A stretch of DNA of 64,000 bases from Phenylobacterium sp. GTDB taxonomy: Bacteria; Pseudomonadota; Alphaproteobacteria; Caulobacterales; Caulobacteraceae. The stretch is taken from contig NZ_JAUXSP010000012.1 of the NCBI RefSeq assembly GCF_030679875.1, forward strand, positions 62,001 through 126,000. Direction: 5' to 3'. Below are positions 35,153-44,588 of this stretch, one piece after another (the stretch's first letter is position 1; each line of letters starts with the position of its first letter). The position numbers and the translations under genes were made by a program. A model generated the notes under the pieces. The model made no database searches, was not told the origin of the DNA, and was given only the letters and a program-made list of their open reading frames with translations.

Positions 35153-36727
35153 ATGTCCAACCTCGTTCGCCTTCCCCGACGTGATGACGGGGCGCCATCC
35201 GCCCCGCCCTCGGAGACGTGGACGCCGGCCCAGGACGATTCCGACTTCGCCTCAGGCTTCGATGAGGCCTTGCCGCCAGCGGAAGTCGCCCCGGCCCGTG
35301 ACCGGCGCGGGCCCATGCGGCCTGGGCGGCTGAGCCCCACACGCAAGCGATTGGATGGCCAGGCCTATGCCTGGGCCTTCCAGGGGATCGACGGCCTGTG
35401 GCTTAGCCTCTGCGCCCTGGCGGCCTTCGTGGTCGGCGGCGGACAGGCCGGCGTCTATGCCGCGCCCGCCCTGGCGGTGATGGCGACGCTGAGCCTTTTC
35501 GACCTCTATGCCTTCAGGGCCCGGCAGGGTCTGTCCTACCATCTCGCCAGGACCTCCGTGGCGGTGGCGCTCGCCGTGGGCGCCGCCGTGCTGATGCTGG
35601 CCGCCTTCCTGCCCCTGGGCGTCGTCTTGGCCCAGCTTGCCGTCTGGACCGTGGCGGCGTTTCTCGGCCTCTACGCCCTTCACGCCCTGTGGTGGCTTCG
35701 CGTCCGCCGCTGGCGCGCCGAGGGTCGCCTGACCCCCAATGTGGTGATTGTCGGCGCCACCAAGGCGGCCGAGCGGCTGATCAGCCAGGCGCTGAAGTCT
35801 GGCGAGGTCAATATTCTCGGCGTGTTCGATGACCGCCTTGCCCGCACGCCAGAGGCCCTGCGCGGGGTGCCGGTGCTCGGCGACACCCAGGCCCTGCTCA
35901 GCCACCGCATCATGCCCTATGTGGACCGGGTCGTCGTCGCGGTGCCGACCGGCGCTCAGGAGCGCGTGCGACAGGTGATCGCCGCCCTGCGTCCCCTGCC
36001 CAATGAGGTCAGTCTTCTGCTGGAGGACGAACTCGTCCCGGCCGACGCCATCTCGCCCCACCACACAGCGCCGATCAGCGACCTGCCCCTGGCGCGGGTC
36101 TCTGGCCTGCCGCGCCATCTCGGCCGGTCCATCGTCAAGCGGGCCCTGGATCTGGCGGTCGGGGTCCTGGCCCTGATTGTCGCCCTGCCGATCATGGCCC
36201 TGGTCGCCCTGGCGATCCGTCTCGACAGCCCAGGACCGATCCTGTTCACCCAGCGCCGCCAGGGCTTCAACAACGAAGAGATCGTGGTCTGGAAGTTCCG
36301 CTCCATGCGCCATGACGTGGCTGACGCCAATGCGCGCCGCCAGGTGCAGGCTGGTGATGACCGCGTCACCCGGGTGGGCCGGCTGATCCGCAGCACCAGC
36401 CTCGATGAACTTCCGCAGATCTTCAATGTGCTGAGCGGTGAGATGTCCCTGGTGGGACCGCGGCCCCACGCCATCGGCATGATGACCGGCGATGTGGAAT
36501 CCGCGCGCCTGGTGGCCGAGTACGCCCATCGCCACCGCATGAAACCCGGCATGACCGGCTGGGCCGCCATTCACGGCTCCCGTGGGCCTGTGGACACCCC
36601 GGAAGACGTCCGCCGCCGTGTCGAGCTGGACATTGAGTATATCGAGCGACAGTCCGCCTGGCTGGACATCTACATCATCGCCATGACCATCCCCTGCCTT
36701 CTCGGGGATCGGCAGGCCGTGCGCTAG
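35153..36727 (+). CDS. hfsE: Polyprenyl glycosylphosphotransferase HfsE (holdfast initiation)
   Basis: This 524-residue membrane enzyme of the WbaP/WcaJ class transfers a hexose-1-phosphate to undecaprenyl phosphate, starting the holdfast repeat unit. An N-terminal region has about four membrane segments (from GLWLSLCALAAFVVGGG), then a Rossmann-like CoA-binding domain (NVVIVGATKAAERL). A C-terminal Bac_transf domain has KRALDLAVGVLALI, FRSMRHD, TSLDELPQIFNVL, MSLVGPRPH and KPGMTGWAAIHGSRG. ATG at 35153 is preferred; in-frame sequence back to 35012 looks non-coding and abuts tRNA-Ser. It is followed 9 bp later by the flippase gene, matching Caulobacter hfsEFGH. Confidence 0.9.
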   Translation: MSNLVRLPRRDDGAPSAPPSETWTPAQDDSDFASGFDEALPPAEVAPARDRRGPMRPGRLSPTRKRLDGQAYAWAFQGIDGLWLSLCALAAFVVGGGQAGVYAAPALAVMATLSLFDLYAFRARQGLSYHLARTSVAVALAVGAAVLMLAAFLPLGVVLAQLAVWTVAAFLGLYALHALWWLRVRRWRAEGRLTPNVVIVGATKAAERLISQALKSGEVNILGVFDDRLARTPEALRGVPVLGDTQALLSHRIMPYVDRVVVAVPTGAQERVRQVIAALRPLPNEVSLLLEDELVPADAISPHHTAPISDLPLARVSGLPRHLGRSIVKRALDLAVGVLALIVALPIMALVALAIRLDSPGPILFTQRRQGFNNEEIVVWKFRSMRHDVADANARRQVQAGDDRVTRVGRLIRSTSLDELPQIFNVLSGEMSLVGPRPHAIGMMTGDVESARLVAEYAHRHRMKPGMTGWAAIHGSRGPVDTPEDVRRRVELDIEYIERQSAWLDIYIIAMTIPCLLGDRQAVR

Positions 36728-36736
36728 GCGGGCCCG

Positions 36737-38179
36737 ATGTTCTGGCGCGGCGTAGTCGGCTACCTGCCGGTCAACATCATTCAGGGCCTGGTGGGCCTGG
36801 CGACGATCGTTACCTTCACCCGCCTGCTTGAGCCCTCCCAGTTTGGCGACTACGCCCTGGGCTTCTCGGTCATGAGCCTGCTGCACACCGCCATCTTCAC
36901 CTGGAACGAGGCGGCCATGGCCCGGTTCTGGGTCGGCGAGGCCGACAAGGGCCGCGGCGGCGACCATGCAGCTACCGTCTATCGCACCTGGCTGGCCCTG
37001 CTGATCATTCTGCCCATCGCCCTCCTCGCCGCCCTGCTCATCCCGATGTCGCCAGGGCTGAAGCTCGCTGTGGTTTGCGGGGTCCTGGCTGTCCTGCCGC
37101 GCACCTTCGCCAAGCTCGCCCAGGAACGCCGTCGGGCGGCGGGCGAGGTGGCCGGCGCGGCCTCGATCGACATCATCCAGACCCTCGGCGGTTTCGGGGT
37201 TGGCGCGATCCTGGCATGGCAGGGCTTTGGCGGCGCAGCGCCCATCATCGGCTTCGGCGTCGCCGCGGCGGTCTGCATGGCCTGGACCCTGCCCTCAGAG
37301 CTGGCCCATAGCCGGCAGGGGCGGTTCGAGGCGCCCCGGGTCAAGTCCTACCTCGGCTATGGCGTGCCCGTGGCCCTGTCCCTGATCCTGGCCCTGGTCC
37401 TGTCGACCACCGACCGCTTCCTGCTGGCCGCCTTCCTCGATGAGGCCGCCGTCGGGGTCTATCACGCCGGTTACAGCCTCGCGAACCGCACCCTGGACGT
37501 CCTGTTCATCTGGCTGGGGGCGGCTGGCGGGCCGGCCCTGATCGCAGCCCTGGAGCGTGGCGGGCCCGGCGAGCTTGGCCGCGCCGCCCGGGAACAGGCC
37601 AGCCTCATGTTGCTGCTCTGTGTGCCGGCCGCCGTGGGCCTGGCCCTGGTGGCCGCCCCCTTGGCTCAGCTGATGGTCGGGAGAGATCTGGCCGAGGGCG
37701 CAGCCCACGTCACCCCCTGGATCGCGCTCAGCGGCCTCCTGGCGGGACTGACCACCTATTACTTCCATCAGGCCTTCACGCTTGGCCAGCGCACCTCGCT
37801 GCTGCTGGCCGCCATGGCGATCCCGGCGGTGGCCAACCTTGTCCTGAACCTGATCCTCATCCCCCGCTTCGGGTTGGACGGCGCCCTCTGGTCGACCCTG
37901 GCCAGCTACGCGCTCGGACTGGCGGCCTCGATGATCCTGGGCGCCCGCAGCCTGGTCCTGCCCATCCCCTGGCTGCCCCTCGCCCAGACCCTGGGGGCCA
38001 CCGCCGTCATGGCCCTTGTGGTCAGCCGGGTTCCAGCCCTCGGGGGCTGGGCCGAACTGCTGCTGAAGGCGGGGCTTGGCGGTCTGGTCTTCGGGGCCAT
38101 CACCTTCGCCCTCGACACCGGCGCCCTGCGCAGCCGCGGCCTGTCCCTGATCCGTGACCTGAAGGCGAGGCCGGCATGA
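36737..38179 (+). CDS. hfsF: Polysaccharide flippase HfsF (MATE/Wzx-like)
   Basis: This 480-residue inner-membrane protein with 12-14 hydrophobic segments is of the polysaccharide-synthesis/MVF flippase type. It opens with YLPVNIIQGLVGLATIVTFTRLLEPSQFGDYALGF (split over residues 6-40), the standard Wzx-like first helices and R-L-L-P-E-Y-type loop. In the holdfast pathway it moves lipid-linked repeat units from cytoplasm to periplasm. It sits between the initiating transferase (9 bp) and glycosyltransferase (4-bp overlap) as in Caulobacter. Family assignment is firm; the exact name rests on gene order. Confidence 0.88.
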   Translation: MFWRGVVGYLPVNIIQGLVGLATIVTFTRLLEPSQFGDYALGFSVMSLLHTAIFTWNEAAMARFWVGEADKGRGGDHAATVYRTWLALLIILPIALLAALLIPMSPGLKLAVVCGVLAVLPRTFAKLAQERRRAAGEVAGAASIDIIQTLGGFGVGAILAWQGFGGAAPIIGFGVAAAVCMAWTLPSELAHSRQGRFEAPRVKSYLGYGVPVALSLILALVLSTTDRFLLAAFLDEAAVGVYHAGYSLANRTLDVLFIWLGAAGGPALIAALERGGPGELGRAAREQASLMLLLCVPAAVGLALVAAPLAQLMVGRDLAEGAAHVTPWIALSGLLAGLTTYYFHQAFTLGQRTSLLLAAMAIPAVANLVLNLILIPRFGLDGALWSTLASYALGLAASMILGARSLVLPIPWLPLAQTLGATAVMALVVSRVPALGGWAELLLKAGLGGLVFGAITFALDTGALRSRGLSLIRDLKARPA

Positions 38180-39096
38180 GCGCAACCCTGTTTAGCAACG
38201 CCCTCTGGGACAGCGCCCAGCCCCGGCTCTCGGTGCTGATCCCGTTCAAGGGCGATGACCCCTGCCCGCTGCTCGCAGCCCTGGGACGGGAGGCTGCGGC
38301 CGTCGAGATCGTCCTGCTGGACGACGGCACCGCCGACCCCGCCTTGAGCCGCGCCGTACAGGCTGCTGTGGCCGATCTGCCCCTGCCCGCCCGCCTCGTC
38401 ACGCTCAGTCTCAATGAGGGTCGCGCCAAGGGCCGCAACCGGCTGGTCAGCCACGCCCGGGCGCCCCACTTCCTGTTCCTCGACAGCGATATGGCGCCTG
38501 ACAGCGCGGGCTTCCTCAGCGCCTGGCTGGGCCTCATCGCCACCGACGATCCCGCCGTGGCCTTTGGCGGGTTTTCCCTGGATCAGGTCGAGCCGCGCCG
38601 TGATCAGGCGCTGCACCGGGCCATGGCCGCGCACAGCGATTGCCTGAGCGCGGCGCAACGCAGCCTCTCGCCGGAAAAGCACGTCTTCACCTCCAACCTC
38701 CTCGTGCGCCGCGATGTTTTCGCCGCCGAGGGTTTCGACGAGGGGTTCGCCGGCTGGGGCTGGGAGGATGTGGAGTGGGGCATGCGGGTCGCCCGCCGCT
38801 GGCCCATCACGCACATCGACAATACCGCCACCCATCTGGGTCTCGATCCAGCCCCGATGATCGCGGCCAAGTACGAACAGTCCGCCGCCAATTTCGCCCG
38901 GGTGGTAGCCGCCCATCCTGAGGTGGTCAGCGCCTATCCCAGCTACCGCGCCGCGAAGCTCCTGCGCCGCGTGCCCCTGCGTGGGCTCTGGCGACCACTG
39001 ATCAAGGTGTTTGCGCTGAACGACCTGGCGCCGCTGCGCAGCCGCGCCTTCGCCATGCGTCTCTATCGCGCCGCCCTCTATGCCGAGGCCGTCTGA
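38176..39096 (+). CDS. hfsG: Family 2 glycosyltransferase HfsG
   Basis: The 306-residue GT-A enzyme of family 2 adds a GlcNAc-type residue in holdfast repeat-unit synthesis in Caulobacter. Seen are LSVLIPFKGDD, IVLLDDGTADP, GRAKGRNRLVSHA and the DxD-type FLDSDMAPD near residue 100, then FDEGFAGWGWEDVEWGMRV (the ED/W acceptor motif). It has no membrane segment, so it acts at the inner face of the membrane on lipid-linked sugar. It overlaps hfsF by 4 bp and abuts hfsH, whose ATG shares the last base of this gene's TGA. Confidence 0.9.
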   Translation: MSATLFSNALWDSAQPRLSVLIPFKGDDPCPLLAALGREAAAVEIVLLDDGTADPALSRAVQAAVADLPLPARLVTLSLNEGRAKGRNRLVSHARAPHFLFLDSDMAPDSAGFLSAWLGLIATDDPAVAFGGFSLDQVEPRRDQALHRAMAAHSDCLSAAQRSLSPEKHVFTSNLLVRRDVFAAEGFDEGFAGWGWEDVEWGMRVARRWPITHIDNTATHLGLDPAPMIAAKYEQSAANFARVVAAHPEVVSAYPSYRAAKLLRRVPLRGLWRPLIKVFALNDLAPLRSRAFAMRLYRAALYAEAV

Positions 39097-39872
39097 TGTC
39101 CCCTGCCGACGCCTACCAGCCTGACCGGACCCTGAAGGGGAAGCTCCGCCGCCGACTGGTGCGATTGGCTCACCGCCGCCCGTTGGCCCGGGGGCCCGGC
39201 GCGCCCATGGTCTCTTTCACCTTTGACGACGCGCCCCTGACGGCGACGGAAGCCGGCGCGCGCCTGCTGGAGGCCCGGGGCGCTCGCGGCGTCTTCTATG
39301 TGTCGGCGGGTCTGGCCGGGACCGAGGGCCCCATGGGGCGCTTCGCGCCGGCCGCAGACTATGCCCGTCTGGCGCAGGCCGGTCACGAGATCGCCTGCCA
39401 TACCTATTCCCACCTGGACTGCGGACAGGCCGAAGGCGACGTCGCCGATCTTGACGCCGCGCGCAATCGCGCGGCGCTCGCCGACTGGGGCGCCGGCCCG
39501 ATCACCAACTTCGCCTATCCCTATGGGGATGTCGCCGCCGGTCCCAAGGGGGCGCTCAGCCGCAGCTACGGCCTCCTGCGGGCCCTGCATCATGGGGTCA
39601 TTGAGGCCGGAACCGACCTGAACCAGGCTCCAGCTGTCGGTATTGAGGGTCCGGACGGCGAGGCCATCGCTGAGCATTGGCTGGCCAAAGCCCAGGCGCG
39701 CAACGCCTGGCTGATCCTCTATACCCACGATGTTCGTTCTGACCCGTCGCCCTGGGGCTGCACCCCAGACGCACTCGCGCGGCTCATCGACCGGGCGCAG
39801 ATGAGCGGAATGCAGATCGTCACCGTGGCCGAAGGCGCCCAACGCCTGGGTATCGAAACCGCGGCGGCCTGA
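39096..39872 (+). CDS. hfsH: Polysaccharide N-deacetylase HfsH
   Basis: This 258-residue NodB-fold (CE4) deacetylase removes acetyl groups from GlcNAc in holdfast polysaccharide, which is needed for surface anchoring in Caulobacter. The catalytic base and metal site are visible as TFDD (D44, D45) and H102/H106 in CHTYSHLD; FAYPYGDV carries the later motif. No signal peptide is seen, so deacetylation is probably cytoplasmic on the lipid-linked precursor. It is the last gene of the plus-strand hfsEFGH unit and converges with rsgA, 7 bp apart. Confidence 0.92.
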   Translation: MSPADAYQPDRTLKGKLRRRLVRLAHRRPLARGPGAPMVSFTFDDAPLTATEAGARLLEARGARGVFYVSAGLAGTEGPMGRFAPAADYARLAQAGHEIACHTYSHLDCGQAEGDVADLDAARNRAALADWGAGPITNFAYPYGDVAAGPKGALSRSYGLLRALHHGVIEAGTDLNQAPAVGIEGPDGEAIAEHWLAKAQARNAWLILYTHDVRSDPSPWGCTPDALARLIDRAQMSGMQIVTVAEGAQRLGIETAAA

Positions 39873-39879
39873 GGACCGC

Positions 39880-40947
39880 TCAGCCTTCCTCTTCGGCCCG
39901 CCGACGCCTTCGCTCGGTCTTGGCCCGGTTGGCCCACAGCTTGCGATGAGCGATGGCCGCGGCCGGATCTTCCTTGCGCTCGATGAAGGCGCCCTCTCGG
40001 CCCAGCTTGCGATAGCTTTCCAGCCGCTCGGCCAAGAGCTCGCCGGACTTCAGCGCCGCCTGGACCGCGCAGCCAGGCTCGGCCACATGGCCGCAGTCTC
40101 GGAACCGGCACTGGCGGGCCAGGGCCTCGATATCCTCGAAGGTCTGGGCGTTGGCCTCGCCCGGATCCCACAGGCCGAGCTCGCGCATGCCGGGCGTATC
40201 GAGGATCAGGGCGCCTGCAGGCAGCAGGACCAGCTCCCGGTGCGTGGTGGTATGGCGGCCCCTGCCGTCGGTGGCGCGCACCTCTCCCACAGCCTGGCGA
40301 GCCTCCCCGGCCAGGGCGTTGACCAGGGTCGACTTGCCCACCCCCGACATGCCCAGCATCACGGCCGTGGTCCCCGGCGTCAGATAGGCCCTCAGCGCGT
40401 CCAGGCCCTGCCCTGTCGGCGCCGACAGGGCCAGCACTGGCGCGCCGAGCGCCACGGCCTCCACCTGGGCCACCTTCTCGGCCACGTCGTCCACCAGATC
40501 GGCCTTGGTCAGCACCACCACCGGCTGGGCGCCGGTGCCCCAGGCCGCCGTCAGATAGCGCTCGATCCGGCGCAGGTTGAAATCGGTGTCCAGCCCCGTG
40601 GTCAGCAGGACCACGTCGAAGTTCGCCGCCACCACCTGGGGCTTGTCGACCACACCGGCGGCCTTGCGGACGAACTGGCTGGTCCGGGGCAGCACAGCAT
40701 GAATGGTCGAGACGCCGTCTCCGGCCTGACGCTCCACCGCCACCCAGTCCCCGACGACCGGAAGCCCGGTGGTCGAGGCGTTGTGCAGGAACCGGCCGGC
40801 GGTCTCGGCGGAGAACTCTCCCCCCTCGCCCATCAGCACGAACCGGGCGCGATGCTGAATGACCACCCGCGCTGGGGTCAGGCCCTCCAGCGCGAAGGCG
40901 GCGAAGTTGCGCTCAAGCGCCTCGTTCCAGCCGTATGAGGTCAGCAA
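39880..40947 (-). CDS. rsgA: Small ribosomal subunit biogenesis GTPase RsgA
   Basis: RsgA is a circularly permuted GTPase that checks the decoding centre of maturing 30S subunits. The 355-residue protein has an OB fold (VVGDWVAV), then G4 VVLTKADLV, G1 GMSGVGKSTLVN and G3 LDTPGMRELG in permuted order, and a zinc site CRFRDCGHVAEPGC. I choose TTG at 40947, with AAGGA 9 bp upstream, because the family starts here (L-x-S-Y-G-W); a GTG at 41019 would overlap hfsC and lacks a ribosome-binding site. It is oddly placed between hfsH and hfsC and is probably co-transcribed with hfsC. Confidence 0.95.
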   Translation of the reverse strand: MLTSYGWNEALERNFAAFALEGLTPARVVIQHRARFVLMGEGGEFSAETAGRFLHNASTTGLPVVGDWVAVERQAGDGVSTIHAVLPRTSQFVRKAAGVVDKPQVVAANFDVVLLTTGLDTDFNLRRIERYLTAAWGTGAQPVVVLTKADLVDDVAEKVAQVEAVALGAPVLALSAPTGQGLDALRAYLTPGTTAVMLGMSGVGKSTLVNALAGEARQAVGEVRATDGRGRHTTTHRELVLLPAGALILDTPGMRELGLWDPGEANAQTFEDIEALARQCRFRDCGHVAEPGCAVQAALKSGELLAERLESYRKLGREGAFIERKEDPAAAIAHRKLWANRAKTERRRRRAEEEG

Positions 40948-40993
40948 TGGCGCGGGTCCTTCAAGGCCGGGAACAGTCTGGTCTGCGCCGGCC

Positions 40994-42265
40994 TCATCCC
41001 CGTCGCGCCTCGATCTCACGGTCGGGCCAGGCCAGCTTCACCGCGACCGCCAGAAACAGCACCCAGCGAAAGTCGTTATAGCTCACGGCGATGCTCTCAG
41101 TGATGGTCATCAGGCTGTAGACGATCAGGAACGGCGCGGCGAGATAGGCGCCCGGATCGCGGAACAGGGCCACCACCGCCAGAAGCACAGTCTGGGCGTA
41201 GAACAGGGCGAAGGCCGCCAGGCCCAGGATCCCCATGCCCAGCCACTGCTCGATCCAGGAATTGTGGGCATGCTGCGGGGTGAAGCCCGCATCCCGGGTC
41301 ATCTGGGCCAGGGGCGCCCAGGGGCCGAGATCATCCCATACGACGCCAAAGCCGAAGCCGGTCCAGGGGCGGCTCTGAATCTGGGTCATGGCCGCGGCCC
41401 AGATTTCCGTACGGCCGGTCAGGGTGGCGTCCTTGCCCAGCAGGTCGAAGATGGCGTCCGCAGCGAACACGATCACGCCGAGCCCCATCCCGACCCCGAC
41501 GATGGCCAGCCAGAGGATGGCCACCCGCGTCGCCGGCCCGCGCCGCACGATGGCCACGAAGATCAGGGCGCCCAGTCCGAGGGCCAAGGCCACCAGGGAG
41601 GTCTTCGAGGTCGACATCAGGGTCAGCAGCAGGGCGAGCCCCGCAAACCCCCACCAGATAATCCGCCGACGCGGGTTCAGCATGGCTGCAGCGCCCATGA
41701 TCGCAAAGCCCAGAGCCATATTGCCGCCAAGGGCATTCTTCTCTGACCACAGGCCGCGCCAGGCGCCGGGAAAGATCTCCTGCATGATTCCCACAGATGG
41801 CAGGGCCACGGCCGCCGCCAGGGACGCCACCGCCAGGATGGCGAAGGACGCCCCCGCCACCTCGGCCAGTTCCGACCATTTCAACCGCGAGGCCAGGACC
41901 ACACCGCCCAGGGCCGAACAATAGGCCGCGAACACCCGACGCAGGGTCTGGTCCGGGGCGATCGACCACAGGGTCGAAGCCGCCACCAGCAGCATCAGGG
42001 CGACCAGGAAAGGCTGGCGCAACAGGGCCTGGAAGGTGGCCCCCGGGGAGACCGCCAGCAGCAGAAAACCCGCCGCATAGGCCGGAAGATAAAGGGCCCG
42101 GATCAGCCCGCCCTGGCTGGTGTCGGCCTGTTCGCCCATCAGCGGAAAGACCCAGGCCTGGCTATAGACCAGCAGCAGGAAGACGGAGGCGCCGGCCAGA
42201 AGCAGGCGCCAAGCCGTCAAGGGCGGCGCAGGCGCCAGAACAGGGGCGTAGGAAAGCCCGCTCAC
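40994..42265 (-). CDS. hfsC: O-antigen ligase/polymerase-like protein HfsC
   Basis: This 423-residue inner-membrane protein of the Wzy/O-antigen ligase family has about 10-11 hydrophobic segments. The large periplasmic loop carries WTGFGFGVVWDD and the conserved QHAHNSWIEQWLGMG motif. In Caulobacter HfsC polymerises holdfast repeat units, partly redundant with HfsI. It overlaps hfsB by 4 bp upstream, giving an hfsA-hfsB-hfsC minus-strand order. Ligases and polymerases share this family; the holdfast context favours polymerase. Confidence 0.9.
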   Translation of the reverse strand: MSGLSYAPVLAPAPPLTAWRLLLAGASVFLLLVYSQAWVFPLMGEQADTSQGGLIRALYLPAYAAGFLLLAVSPGATFQALLRQPFLVALMLLVAASTLWSIAPDQTLRRVFAAYCSALGGVVLASRLKWSELAEVAGASFAILAVASLAAAVALPSVGIMQEIFPGAWRGLWSEKNALGGNMALGFAIMGAAAMLNPRRRIIWWGFAGLALLLTLMSTSKTSLVALALGLGALIFVAIVRRGPATRVAILWLAIVGVGMGLGVIVFAADAIFDLLGKDATLTGRTEIWAAAMTQIQSRPWTGFGFGVVWDDLGPWAPLAQMTRDAGFTPQHAHNSWIEQWLGMGILGLAAFALFYAQTVLLAVVALFRDPGAYLAAPFLIVYSLMTITESIAVSYNDFRWVLFLAVAVKLAWPDREIEARRG

Positions 42266-42963
42266 CGCAGGAAGGCGCGGGCGAACGGCGGAGGCTCCAC
42301 CGTCGCGCGGTTGAAGAACAGGCCGACCACATCGGCGCCGGCGCCGGTCAGGGCGTCGCGCAGCAAGGCTGGCGCCCGGACATCGGCCTCATCAGCCGCC
42401 ACCACCATCAGGGTCTGATCCATGAAGGGCGCCACCGTCATGGCCGCCTGGGAGCGGTCGGCCGAGGGGCAGTCGACAATGATCAGATCTGCGAACCGAC
42501 GCAGGGCGTTCCAATAGTCGCCATCGCCCAGGACATGGACCGCCTGGCGACCCCGCAGGGCCTCGCGCCGGAACCGCGTGACCCACCAGCGGGCCGCGCC
42601 GACCCGGTGCGCCGCAAGATAGCGGGCGTCGGGCCAGGGCTTGCCGTCCGGCCCCTGGGCCGCAGGTTGAATGGAGAAGAAGATGGAGCCGTCGGGGCTG
42701 GCGGCAGCCGGCTGGCCCATGAGCCCATAGCGGTCGCTCTCGGCGACCACGGCGGCGTGCTGCGGCGAGGCCATCAGGTCGAGATCCACCAGCCACACCG
42801 AGCGACCCGCCCGCCGTGCAGCGAAGAAGGCGAGTTCGCGGGCCACCGTCGAGGCCCCCTCGCCGCGTCTGGCCGAGACAATCTGGATGGTTCGGGCGCG
42901 ACCGGCCGCAGGCGCCCCAAGGGACGCCCATAGCTCAGCCATCTCGGCGTTGAGGTTCACCAT
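42262..42963 (-). CDS. hfsB: CpsD/BY-kinase-like ATPase HfsB with altered Walker A
   Basis: This 233-residue cytosolic P-loop protein resembles the kinase half of Wzc/CpsD chain-length regulators and partners HfsA. The expected Walker A' GEGKS/T is GEGAST at 34-39, with alanine in place of the catalytic lysine. VWLVDLDL near residue 57 matches the Walker A' aspartates and LIIVDCPSA the Walker B. The C-terminal tyrosine cluster of BY-kinases is absent. It is therefore probably a non-kinase partner in chain-length control, although a lysine elsewhere could compensate. ATG at 42963 is taken; GTG at 42984 is possible. Confidence 0.85.
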   Translation of the reverse strand: MVNLNAEMAELWASLGAPAAGRARTIQIVSARRGEGASTVARELAFFAARRAGRSVWLVDLDLMASPQHAAVVAESDRYGLMGQPAAASPDGSIFFSIQPAAQGPDGKPWPDARYLAAHRVGAARWWVTRFRREALRGRQAVHVLGDGDYWNALRRFADLIIVDCPSADRSQAAMTVAPFMDQTLMVVAADEADVRAPALLRDALTGAGADVVGLFFNRATVEPPPFARAFLR

Positions 42964-43033
42964 GACTCGAATCGCCGCGCACACACTGGCGCGAGCCTAA
43001 CGGAAAGCGTCATGCCGCGCAGGGATCATCATC

Positions 43034-44536
43034 TCAGGCGGTCTTCAGGGTCGCGACCCCAAGGACCGGCAGGTCCAGGGTGCGTGAGGCCGAAGCCGGC
43101 GTCGGCAGGCCCGGCCGCAGGAACATCCGCAGAAGGCCCGCGCAGAGGGCGGTGAAGCCGGCGAACAGAAAGGCCAGCACCAGAACCGGCTTCTTCAGGC
43201 TCGAGCCCCGGGCCGGGGCGGTGGCGCGCTGAACGATGCGGATATTGTCGTTGGAGGCCGCGGCGATCTCCCGGGCGGCCCGGCCTTGTTCCTCGCGGAC
43301 CGCGAAGTCCCGGACATTGGCCTGCAGGACGTCCCGATCCAGGCTGAGCGCCTGGAAACGCGGCTCCAGCTCGGCCAGCCTCAACCGCCGATCCAGCAGT
43401 TGGCTCATCTGGGTGTTGAGCGCGGCCAGGGATTGCCGCAGGGCGGCCACCTCGGACTGGAGCTGAATGCGTTCGGTCTGCAGGGTCTGGAAGACCGGGT
43501 TGATGCCGATACGCCGGGCGCCGTCCCCGGTGGTGCGCCCCTCGGCGATGCCCGCCTCCAGGCGGGTGATCTGGGCGTCCAGGTCACGGACCGGCTGGGC
43601 GTCAGAGCGGTAGCGGCCCAGCAGATCCTCCCGCTGCAGCTTCAGCTCGACCAGCTTGTCAGAGGCGGCGTTGTTCACATCGCGATAGAGACCGACCTCC
43701 TGCGAGACCTGTCCCATCTGCCCCTGCAGGGCCGCCAGTCGGCCGCTGCGGTCCTGTAGCTGGGCCTCAGTGAGGTACTTCTGCTGTTCGATCTGCGACT
43801 GCAACTGCGACAGGGCGGCCTTTTCGGCGACGAAATCGGCGATCCGGTTGCTGGTCAGAAAGTCCTCATAGGCTGCGTCGGCATCCTGCAGGCGGGTCTC
43901 GAAAGCCTGTCGTTGCAGGGCCATGGCCGGCATATTGGACTCAACCAGCACCGTCCGGCGGAAGATCAGATATTCCTCCAGCAGGGTGTTCAGCACCAGG
44001 GCGGCGGTCTTGGGATCTTCGTGGGTGAAGATCAGGCGGACGATCGGGGTGTCCGGCGCCGTCTGGATCTTGAGACCCGTCTCCATGCCACGGATCGCCT
44101 GGCCCATGATGACGCGCTTTTCGGCCTCGGGGGCGTCGGCGAATTTCCGGGCCAGCTCTGGATAGATGCGCATCAGGCCCAGACGGTCGATCACCCGCTG
44201 CTTCAGCTCGCTTGAGCCGATGATCTCGGTCTCGGACTGGATGACCTGAGCGGAGTCCGGCACCGCGCCGCGGCCGGCGTCGCCGGCCCGGGGCTCGTAG
44301 ACATACTCCTGCCCCAACCGCACGAGGATGCTGGAACTGGCCGGATAGGTGGTCTTCAGGGTCATGGCCAGGGCCGCGCCGATGACAAACAGCACGGCGA
44401 ACACGGCCAGCATCAGGTAGCGCTCACGCCACAGGAGCGCGACGAAATCCGACGGCGCATACCGTGGCCGCGCCACCCATTCCGACCGGGGCGTGGCGTC
44501 AGGCGTTCTGATGGTCCAGGCGCTCGTCGCGGCCAT
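43034..44536 (-). CDS. hfsA: Wzz/chain-length determinant-like protein HfsA
   Basis: This 500-residue inner-membrane protein of the polysaccharide co-polymerase type controls chain length and links synthesis to export. It has TM1 near 40-62 (LMLAVFAVLFVIGAALAM), a Wzz domain starting TTYPASSSILVRLGQEYVY, a long periplasmic coiled coil around 190-400 (DRSGRLAALQGQMGQVSQEV and repeats) and TM2 near 455-475 (PVLVLAFLFAGFTALCAG). The kinase domain of Wzc is missing and is supplied by HfsB. ATG at 44536 is preferred over GTG at 44563. It is divergent from hfsD. Confidence 0.9.
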   Translation of the reverse strand: MAATSAWTIRTPDATPRSEWVARPRYAPSDFVALLWRERYLMLAVFAVLFVIGAALAMTLKTTYPASSSILVRLGQEYVYEPRAGDAGRGAVPDSAQVIQSETEIIGSSELKQRVIDRLGLMRIYPELARKFADAPEAEKRVIMGQAIRGMETGLKIQTAPDTPIVRLIFTHEDPKTAALVLNTLLEEYLIFRRTVLVESNMPAMALQRQAFETRLQDADAAYEDFLTSNRIADFVAEKAALSQLQSQIEQQKYLTEAQLQDRSGRLAALQGQMGQVSQEVGLYRDVNNAASDKLVELKLQREDLLGRYRSDAQPVRDLDAQITRLEAGIAEGRTTGDGARRIGINPVFQTLQTERIQLQSEVAALRQSLAALNTQMSQLLDRRLRLAELEPRFQALSLDRDVLQANVRDFAVREEQGRAAREIAAASNDNIRIVQRATAPARGSSLKKPVLVLAFLFAGFTALCAGLLRMFLRPGLPTPASASRTLDLPVLGVATLKTA

Positions 44537-44588
44537 AGCGAATCCGGTGATCCCAGGTGACACTTGGCGGGACCCTCGCCCCCCGCGC

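Noticed and set aside
35252-36967. 571-codon minus-strand frame opposite hfsE
   Set aside because: It has no motifs, while hfsE on the other strand has full family signatures.
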